Assembly: GCA_001460835.1 (NCBI GenBank)
Contig: CYKH01000162.1
Coordinates: forward strand, 5,384 to 42,053
Length of the DNA stretch: 36,670 nt
Reading direction: 5' to 3'
Source: Bodo saltans
Lineage: Eukaryota; Euglenozoa; Kinetoplastea; Eubodonida; Bodonidae
The notes beneath the pieces were generated by a model that had not been told where the DNA came from, did no database searches, and saw nothing but the letters and a program-made list of their open reading frames with translations. Of this stretch, positions 9,201 to 15,186 are shown in pieces. How positions within the stretch are numbered: the first letter of the stretch is position 1; the number at the start of each line of letters is the position of its first letter. Position numbers and translations under genes: made by a program.

Positions 9201-9471
9201 TGCGGCAGCGGCGGCGGCAAATAAAAACCGCGCGGCCCAGTACGAACAAACGTCACAGAGCAACGGCTACGATGAGGAGTTTGCGTTTGAAGCACCGAAG
9301 AAAGCAGCCAGTCCGCCACCTCAGTCAGGTCGATCCAGCAACAACGGCAACCTAAACATTAGCAATCAGTCTTCGCAGCAACAAGCGGGTAGGAGCCCAA
9401 AGCCGAGCAACGCTGGAGGCCGCACTCCTCAGGCCCAACCAGTAGACCTCCGCACCTCGTACCAGTCCTAA
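6193..9471 (+). CDS. M64-peptidase-like / tetraspanin-like / EF-hand fusion membrane protein
   Basis: The product has 1092 residues. About 80-600 resembles peptidase family M64: VVLVRDTWSGGSGGGGIAVY, then GIALHQIGHAWAGVSDEF at about 363-380. M64 enzymes normally carry HExxH, but here it is H366-Q367-I-G-H370, so the catalytic Glu is replaced. Several N-glycosylation sequons follow. A membrane helix at about 633-657 is followed by four more (about 677-705, 713-740, 742-769, 857-878). The large Cys-rich loop between the third and fourth of these contains QCSGFNSSC, recalling the tetraspanin CCG motif. Two canonical EF-hand loops follow at 917-928 (DKDGSGDISREE) and 954-965 (DADGNGNLSFEE), then a Gln/Asn/Pro-rich tail. 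Predicted topology is ectodomain outside and EF-hands in the cytosol, though no clear signal peptide is visible. The start is uncertain: 6193 is the longest, 6214 is equivalent to an ATG in the left duplicate, and 6316 is also possible. The stop lies at a duplication junction. Confidence 0.8.
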   Translation: MRHRRWVMISVDLDGTANVVGSRIVEGGAESQCATAQELEAMNTMSHPDHYVEVSFTPPTSSSSGVANTGIVFPTCTIVTRDPRLTHYQQHRHRGSDHHEHHHDDHDHDDQEKNNQPASSLQKNSLALRLPEGVLELSVSAVDHLVKQHQTPAGAAKATTRTSFTFKTTALQLGEPHHELRRTATELGNTVVTIPTSQLAATALQEVGNPSETFNIVLVSSGYQGNEDKGYFDNYDTVEFLNFLRNATTTVATQPSPFDVYYSTFNIYSVWFSSDERGASKPSQGISVQNNLECSFGPTVTSNLACNNNKVLLAASYAPTDPQRTLIVVLVRDTWSGGSGGGGIAVYSTESDTLLSASNRLGIALHQIGHAWAGVSDEFSYGYDETMHVTMKNCYWQSYNTPWQAYTDNRVVRESQLGCSFNNYYGPTGGNCVMARTTYPSFCPVCKFFTLDALYSKGMKLVTPTYPHLDETMYVTVNTAANLYVNQYLPVMINGVDGTNRFRTTWTVIFAGNTFQVAFNTYTYQFNFSAPGTYVVNVTIEDRTTIILDQNRQAYETRGGNGPTATLQQYSFRVVNVANAASTGCSSKVATGFGTSYCAICDAGKTCTYSYLNTATPRLSATVYHADLEGLEVWMVAVGIVFVVVGIIIFVVAWRVMNAHQESNPVEILPLTDNIMIVRGVLIAVQILVLLIATFTIIYCVYQYGQLTVFGQSILLGVIACAVVVWLGSYLGVVAAYYKSRSLLFVNFILLLLLFGCVLLFSILLVYTLTNVNNSGVIDQLSSEWQSAVESRPYDVCQLENYMQCSGFNSSCAAFALTSPQGSTFCPSNCASNTNTNPCLSYIQDFVKSHFGSASAGGWVLTALLLAALILSVLLGCAIKNRRNNVHRERRVRHATGQNILLPEEIAMLRKEFNKIDKDGSGDISREEFSLFYNAVMGTDLSPRELEEYFDKLDADGNGNLSFEEFLKVYVPHREPRRKSMVKPKNVVEISSSSSSSDEDEKNAAAAAANKNRAAQYEQTSQSNGYDEEFAFEAPKKAASPPPQSGRSSNNGNLNISNQSSQQQAGRSPKPSNAGGRTPQAQPVDLRTSYQS

Positions 9472-9584
9472 CATTAGCAATCAGTCTTCGCAGCAACAAG
9501 CGGGTAGGAGCCCACAGCCGAGCAACGCTGGAGGCCGCACTCCTCAGGCCCAACCAGTAGACCTCCGCACCTCGTACCAGTCCT
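9355..9584 (+). repeat. 115-bp direct tandem duplication over the gene end (two copies)
   Basis: Copy A is 9355-9469 and copy B is 9470-9584. They differ at one base (A at 9400, C at 9515). The junction creates the TAA stop at 9469-9471 that ends the M64-tetraspanin frame. Since 115 is not a multiple of three, copy B continues the same peptide in frame 2. Confidence 0.95.
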
Positions 9585-9742
9585 CCCAGCCGTCCCAATA
9601 TCAACGCGCAGCGGCGCCACCTCCGCGACAAGACATGATGCACAACCCTGGTAATCGCAACACTAACAACAACAACAACAATTTCTACTCCAACACCAGC
9701 GATTTAGACCTTGACATCGAGATGGATGATGACTTCATGTAA
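9470..9742 (+). other. displaced C-terminal tail of the M64-tetraspanin protein (frame 2)
   Basis: In frame 2, copy B of the 115-bp duplication repeats the NISNQSSQQQAGRSP segment. It then continues beyond the duplication as about 50 more residues: Pro/Arg-rich, an Asn run, and an acidic end (DLDLDIEMDDDFM) before TAA at 9740-9742. Without the duplication this would be the natural end of the protein. It is a continuation cut off by the frame change, not an independent gene, and has no usable start of its own. Confidence 0.75.
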
Positions 9743-10290
9743 CACGCACAACAGGGGAACGAACGTTTTTACGCAAAGACGTAGTAGAACTGAAAAGCAA
9801 AAAGGAAACTGCCGGTTTAGCCAGTGATGAAAGGATTTGAGTTATGAACCGCAAGGTCCGTAGCAACACATTTCTTTTTTTATCGGAAAGGGAGGAGAGG
9901 CACGAACGGAATGAACAACTCGTCGCGTACCACTCGCAACAATTGTACACATCATGATTAGGGAACGAGGAACGAGAACCTCCGAGAAAGAAGAAGAGAC
10001 AAACGAAAACGAAGCAAAATCTCTCTCCCTTTTATTTTTCCAAATTCCTCCCAGCCGTCTTTTTTTTCACTTCCCTTCTATCTTCAACGGGCGTCATTGA
10101 CTCTTCCTAAATCTGGCCGACGCTGCCTGCTGGTTGCAGCGGCTAGGGAAACTTGATCGAAGAATGTGGTGTGACGGGTCTTGAAGATCGCGAATTAGTT
10201 CTCACAAGTGTTTGTTCATTGGAACCAAAACAGACCTATTACCCTTCGTTTCTTTGATGAGCCGGTTCTCTTTCAAAAAAAAAGGATAAA
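9743..10290 (+). other. intergenic spacer with pyrimidine-rich processing signals
   Basis: No gene is recognised here. A strong T/C-rich stretch at about 10020-10093 contains a CCCAG, and TTGCAG near 10134-10139 follows it. A second, weaker tract at about 10237-10275 precedes AAAAAAAAAG. Either could supply the spliced-leader acceptor of the ubiquitin-like gene. The first choice would put a six-codon upstream frame (ATG near 10165) in the leader. Confidence 0.45.
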
Positions 10291-11364
10291 ATGTTTGCTT
10301 CTACTTATTGCAAAACGGAAAGAGAGGAATTTGCACGCCACAATAATAAAATGATGGCCAACCGAAGCACAACGAGTATCGCAGCAGATGCCGATCCCCA
10401 CCGTAGCACAATCCGAGTGCGTAACATTAGGGAGTCTGTCGTGTACCACCTCATGTTTGACGGCGATATCGGCCGACTCACTGGCGCGCTGCTCAAGCAG
10501 CATATCCAGTCCATCTGCGGCATCCCGACGGATCAGCAGATTCTAACGTTTAACAACTTCAACGTGACGAATGAAACCACCGGATTCGACCTTGGTCTGC
10601 ACGACGGCTGCACACTCCTTTTAGATACCATTGCGCGCACCACACGACGCAACTCAGCTGCCGCGGAAGATGCGTTCGGCACCGTCAGAGGCAGCAGCAC
10701 TGAGCCCTCCTCCACCCAGCAACCAGCGTCGTCAGGTCCAGTAGGTCGCCCAGCTGTCCTGCCGCCATCGAAGTCTAGGTTCGAGCGTGAAATGGAGTCC
10801 CTGCGACGCGACGACCCTCGCAGCGCCTCCGTCCAGCGCAATGCCGCTGCTGCTGGTGGTGGATATGGCTACACGAACAACGGTGGCGCGAGCCAGCACG
10901 TCGCTGGATTGAACGCATCGTCGTCTATCTTCCTTCCCACTACGACCAACCACGGCCTTGCCGGGTACCCGGCATCAGGTCTGTACGACGACGTTGATGT
11001 CGATGTGGAGATCACCGAGGAATCTGGCGTTCCGCTGTGGCAACCCACCAACTCAATCGATGTGGAAGAGAACCGTCTCCTTCAGCAGGACTATATTTGG
11101 AAGATGGAGCAAGTTCGGTTAGATGGAGCAAGTTCGGTTTGAAACCGAAAGAATGAACCCGAGCGAGAAATGCTGCGTCAGAAGCAAGAGCTGGACTACC
11201 AGGCGGAGCTTCTTGAGCGTGAGCGTATCGAGCTGGAGCGCAAGACCCACGGCGAGAAGTTGAAGTACGCGTCGCTTCAGACGACGTTGCACGACGAAAT
11301 GGCAATTGAGGCGAAAGTGTCGGCCATGACCGAAGAATCGGTCTATCGATCTCGATACATGTAA
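10291..11364 (+). pseudogene. ubiquitin-like-domain and coiled-coil protein, interrupted by an in-frame stop
   Basis: Frame 1 is open from ATG 10291 to a TGA at 11140-11142 (283 residues), then open again in the same frame to the TAA at 11362-11364. The N-terminal part (about residues 39-112, RVRNIRES... to GCTLLLDT) has the strand-helix-strand pattern and spacing of a ubiquitin-like fold. The middle is Ser/Pro/Gly-rich and disordered. The C-terminal segment (LRQKQELDYQAELLERERIE) is a charged coiled coil. The TGA falls exactly at the end of an exact 19-bp tandem duplication. If the duplication is removed, the frame reads EQVRFETERMN, so the stop is tied to that event; a further one-base change would then be needed to reach the coiled coil. 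Starts at 10348 and 10351 are also possible. Function is unknown. Confidence 0.65.
11102..11139 (+). repeat. 19-bp exact tandem duplication
   Basis: Two identical 19-nt units (11102-11120 and 11121-11139) lie inside the ubiquitin-like/coiled-coil gene, directly before the TGA at 11140. The length is not a multiple of three, so the duplication changes the frame. Confidence 0.95.
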
Positions 11365-11495
11365 AACACCGCGTACGAGACAACGATGATGGTGTTTTAC
11401 TAAATCTAGGCAGTCCACTTTCTCACCGTCAACATCATTTTGGCCTTTTTTTGTACTTCAAACCTCTTTATCGACGTTTGTGCGGTGAGACAACA

Positions 11496-11660
11496 ATGTT
11501 CGATTTAGTCCCTTCTCTGTACTCGTATCACGTTTTGAAACACTGTACCTTTTGTCACGACATGACAACAGATAAAAGAAAGGTTGTGTGGTGTCCCGCT
11601 TGTGAACATTGGAAAAATATCACACAAGGTAAATCACTTAAGTCGTACTCAGTGCTGTGA
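11496..11660 (+). CDS. possible small zinc-ribbon-like protein (54 residues)
   Basis: Within the spacer between the ubiquitin-like gene and UNC119, ATG 11496 opens 54 codons ending at TGA 11658-11660. The peptide contains HCTFCHDMTTDKRKVVWCPACEHW, a C-x2-C-x11-C-x2-C arrangement like a zinc ribbon. A T/C-rich stretch at 11449-11480 followed by GTGAG (AG at about 11489-11490) lies just upstream, so ATG 11496 would be the first ATG after an acceptor. I do not recognise the family. It could also be chance coding inside the UNC119 leader or the preceding 3' UTR. Confidence 0.35.
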   Translation: MFDLVPSLYSYHVLKHCTFCHDMTTDKRKVVWCPACEHWKNITQGKSLKSYSVL

Positions 11661-11826
11661 TGGATTTTTATTTTGTTGAATTGTTGCATTCGAACGAACG
11701 AACAAACAACCAAAAAAGTCGTTGTCGAGCACCTCCGCAAGACTCAACAAGAAACGAAGAAAAAAAAAGAAGAAAAAAGAGAAGTAAGACAAATCATTAG
11801 ACAAGCGACACATTTTCTCAAGACAA

Positions 11827-12471
11827 ATGTCCCTCGATAAGCCATCCATCTCCCCCGAAGAGGCACTTCAGTTTACCCAACCAACAGAGGGCTTCCTCTG
11901 CAGCTTGGCTGCCAACACGTACGGCATTGAGTTCTTCAAATTTACCATCCGTGATATGGACTCCAACCGCGTTCTCTTTGATATCGAGCGAGAGCGTGAC
12001 GAGCTGCCTGCCCCTGGCTCGCTCTCCCCTGAGATGGAAGTTGCTTGCCGCTCCATTCGTTATCAATTCCCACCCTCGTTCCTCCGGCACCGCACCGTGG
12101 GCGCGAAGTTAGTGTTCGGTGTTGGTCCGCAACCCGTCCCCAACTTCCGCATGATTGAGCGCCACTATTTCAGAAACGTGTTGGTGAAGTCGTTTGACTT
12201 CGCCTTCGGGTTCTGCATCCCCAACTCCACCAACAGCTGGGAAGCTATTTATGATATGCCCGTCCTCAGCCCGGAATGGGAGGCCGCTATCATTCAGAAC
12301 CCTTTTGAAACCCGTAGCGACAGTTTTTACTTCGTGAATGGGCTCCTCGTCATGCACAACAAAGCAGAATACGCCTACTGTGCCCCAGAGCCGCATGATG
12401 TCGCGTTGCAGCAGCAACAGTATGCTGCTCAACAGTACGCGCAGCAGCAGCAAGAGCAGCAGTACCAGTGA
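11827..12471 (+). CDS. unc119: UNC119 / PDE6-delta-family lipid-binding chaperone
   Basis: The product has 214 residues. UNC119 proteins have an immunoglobulin-like beta-sandwich that holds N-myristoylated cargo and delivers it to cilia, with Arl3-GTP releasing the load. In kinetoplastids this implies flagellar trafficking (inference). Diagnostic stretches: [17 protein letters not shown] (about residues 38-54), [20 protein letters not shown] (78-97), and [27 protein letters not shown] (about 105-131), which is almost the human sequence. Then [28 protein letters not shown] near the end, also strongly conserved. The last 20 residues are a Gln-rich run ([15 protein letters not shown]) not typical of the family. 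No ATG precedes 11827 in the roughly 100 nt upstream that follow an AG near 11718, supporting this start. The gene is intact. Confidence 0.93.
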   Translation: MSLDKPSISPEEALQFTQPTEGFLCSLAANTYGIEFFKFTIRDMDSNRVLFDIERERDELPAPGSLSPEMEVACRSIRYQFPPSFLRHRTVGAKLVFGVGPQPVPNFRMIERHYFRNVLVKSFDFAFGFCIPNSTNSWEAIYDMPVLSPEWEAAIIQNPFETRSDSFYFVNGLLVMHNKAEYAYCAPEPHDVALQQQQYAAQQYAQQQQEQQYQ

Positions 12472-13113
12472 TCGTAGAGCTAGAGAGCCCACCGGAAGTG
12501 TGTTAGAAGGCCCCCCAGCTTCGCGTAGAAAGAGGTGCTTGTTGAGTGCGTCTTTGCTTTTATTTTTGTATCTTTTTACGTAAGGGGAGCTCAAGCAACT
12601 CAAAGGAAGGGATCATGTTTCGCGTTCTAGAAACGACCTACGATGATCCCGAGTAAGCACGAACCAAAACAAATACGCACCCTTCAAAGAGCTACACTCT
12701 ATCAAAGCATACCCAAAATCAAATCAAATCAACAAAAAGAGGCAGGAAGAATATTTTTCTTTTATTTACAACGATACCCCGTTGCGGATTCACATTTACC
12801 GTTCTTTCCCTGAAGAAGATCAATAAATGTGAAAGGTGTGTGTGCGTATGCGTGGAATGGGAAATCGACTATACGATGAAGAAGGGTTGTTGTGTCACTG
12901 GCGCCGATGACAGGTGTTTTTTCAGTTCTTGCTGATCTGTATTTCGGTTTCCCTGCGCTACTGCATTTTTCTCCCTTTTTCTCTTCTTGTTGACTTCAGT
13001 GAACGATAGTGTTTTTTTTTTTCCTACCATCACAACCGTCGTCGAGAGGATATCGCAAAAGGTCACCTATCAATCCTAATCCCAATTCGATTTTGTTTCC
13101 TTCTGCGTACTAT
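12472..13113 (+). other. intergenic spacer with an extra pyrimidine tract and a 13-codon ORF
   Basis: This 642-nt spacer between UNC119 and the TBC gene has a first T-rich tract at 12551-12580 followed by TAAG. A micro-ORF, ATG 12615 to TAA 12654-12656, encodes MFRVLETTYDDPE. The rest is A/T-rich with no protein signature, leading into the TBC gene's own tract at about 12964-12997. No RNA gene is recognised. Confidence 0.4.
12964..12999 (+). promoter_or_regulatory. polypyrimidine tract and spliced-leader acceptor for the TBC gene
   Basis: A near-continuous T/C run ends in GACTTCAG with the AG at 12998-12999. No ATG occurs between it and 13114, which fixes the gene start at 13114. A second T run (13011-13022) could feed a slightly later acceptor with the same consequence. 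Confidence 0.65.
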
Positions 13114-14948
13114 ATGGTTCAACCGACACGACCACCGCCAACAATCGTCCCCCCAGGGATTCCACTGCCAGTGCGCGGCGAAGGAGTGGCATACTATGTT
13201 CGTGGGTTAGAGGACCACCGCTTGACGTACCCGACACCGCTGAAACCTCGTGACGTCACGATAGATGATGGGTTTCGGCATCATCGCAGGCAGCAATCGC
13301 TGCTGAACAACGACAAAAACAAACACGAGGAAAGCCACAATGAACTCGACGATGCGCTCCTCGACGGTGTGGTTGGCAGTAGTGCTGGTGATACAAACAA
13401 GAGAAGAGTGGTATCCTCCTTCTCCTTAGCGTCGCTCGATCCTAGATTTCGGTTCTCCCTTCGTGAGGCAGACATTATTCAGAGGCTGGAGGTGGCAGAG
13501 AATGTCGTCATTGGACGGCATCCAGACGAGGGGCTTCGACAACTTGTGTGGCGGGGAGCTCCGCCAACTCATCGAGCTGAGTGTTGGAGAGTGCTTCTCG
13601 ACTTGTCACCTGCAAACGGCCGGCAAGAGGACCTTCGCCACACCCTGTTGACGCGAAAACGAGCAGAGTATCATGGGTTCGTGCAACGATACTACTACGG
13701 CACGCATCAGCACCACAGCTCTCAGATCACAGACTTGGCGGAGGCGTTAAGTGGGATGGACAGTCAGCCGTCGTCACCGTTTTTCTCATCTACGCCCCCA
13801 CCCCTTTCCAGCAGGGGACCACAAGAGCGACAGATTCTGCAACAACTCGCTCTGGATCTTCCTCGTCATAAGTTGTCCTTGTTTCACGACCCAAGAACCG
13901 TCACACGGCTTGAGCGAGTGTTATTCTTGTGGTCTCTGCGCCACCCAGCCGTTGGGTTTGTACAAGGCATTGATGATATTATGGTGCAGTTTTTCTTTGT
14001 GTTCCTTGGCGACGCGTTCGAGGAGCGCTACAAGCAATGGATGCTGGAACGGAGGGCTGCGGCGGTTGCGCTGCGAGAACAAAGAAACGACTACTGTCGA
14101 CATCGACTACGGCCACGACCACGAGGAATTCGGTCCAGCGCGAGCTTAGTTTTGACGACGACAACCAAGTAGCGTCACAGCAACATCATGTTGCAGCAGT
14201 ATCGTCGTCCTCGGCGCACAGCGGCAACAACAGTACAACCGATACATCATTCCCCAACTTTGCCTCGCCGCTTGTCTCTTCCGCCGCCGCGCCATCTCTT
14301 CTTGTGTTCCCAACACCCACCACCTCAGTGATGCAATCACTGAGTTGGCGTTCAGTCTTCTCACGCGACGATGCTGCCTTCTCCGCTACCCTTGATGCGC
14401 TGACATCCCAAGCGCTCGATGATGCTGAGGCGGATGCGTACTGGTGTGGAGGTCGAATGTTATCATGGGTGCAAGAAAATTTTGTTTCTCGTCAGCCTGG
14501 CCTTCTGCGCATGATGAACGACTTTAACGATTTGGTGAAGAGGATTGACCCTGTCCTCCACACGTACCTATGCGACGAGATGCTTGTGGCGCTTCCGCAG
14601 GCGTGTTTTCAATGGCTACACTGTATGCTGACGCGAGAGCTGCCAGGGCATTTGGTGTTACGCCTATGGGACACGTACTTGGCGATTGGGCCCGAAGGGT
14701 TTCGAGCATTTCATTTGTTCGTATGCTCCGCACTTTTACAGGACATTCGCAAGGAACTTCTTGGGGCTCCGTTTGATGTGATCATGACGACACTGAAGTC
14801 ACCGAAACCAGAAGAGGGCTGGGCGTTGCTGAACGTGGAATGGTTGGATGCGTTGATTGCTCAGGCGTATGTATTAAGTTTGAAGTACCCAACTCCAACA
14901 ACAATGTCGTCGTCGTCGGCAACGTCTCGTGGTGCATCGCTAGCTTGA
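13114..14948 (+). pseudogene. TBC-domain Rab GTPase-activating protein, TBC1D22-like, with one frame change
   Basis: TBC proteins stimulate GTP hydrolysis on Rab GTPases with an Arg and a Gln finger. Part 1 is frame 1, 13114-14172. It has a disordered N-terminus, WRGAPPTHRAECWRVLLDL (about residues 146-164), LALDLPRHK with Arg251 fitting IxxDxxR, and RVLFLWSLRHPAVGFVQGIDD with Gln284 in the xxQG motif. Both fingers are present and the wording resembles TBC1D22. Part 2 is frame 3, coding from about 14080 to 14948, with YWCGGRMLSWVQENF, HTYLCDEMLVALPQACFQWLHCMLTRELP and LRLWDTYLAIGPEGF, the C-terminal half of the domain. Between them lies a Ser/Thr/Asn-rich insert of about 100 residues where frames switch, somewhere in 14075-14150. 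The total span is not a multiple of three. A single-base indel, real or from sequencing, is the simplest explanation. Confidence 0.8.
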
Positions 14949-15133
14949 CTATGGTTCTGTTTTTGCACGACCTTTTGTCCATCGCGCATTACGTTTAGGG
15001 TACTTGTGTGTGGCTGTGCCGTGGGGGCTGTGGTCATTGTTGTGCTTTGCTCTCGTTGTGTCATTACAGACAACATTGTGCTCGCAAGCCGCGATTCAAA
15101 CTGTTTAATACGTTTCTTCTTCTAACGTGAGAT

Positions 15134-15153
15134 TGTTTTTTCTTTGTTCATAG
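15134..15153 (+). promoter_or_regulatory. polypyrimidine tract and spliced-leader acceptor for the UDP-sugar pyrophosphorylase gene
   Basis: A T-rich run ends in GTTCATAG with the AG at 15152-15153. ATG 15187 is the first afterwards, giving a 33-nt 5' UTR. Confidence 0.65.
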
Positions 15154-15186
15154 AGCAAATTTCACGCAAGAAAGAAGAAAAAGAGC

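Noticed and set aside
14075-14150. A cis-spliced intron in the TBC gene
   Set aside because: No convincing GT...AG pair with a branch-like context flanks the shift, cis-introns are very rare in kinetoplastids, and a one-base indel is enough.
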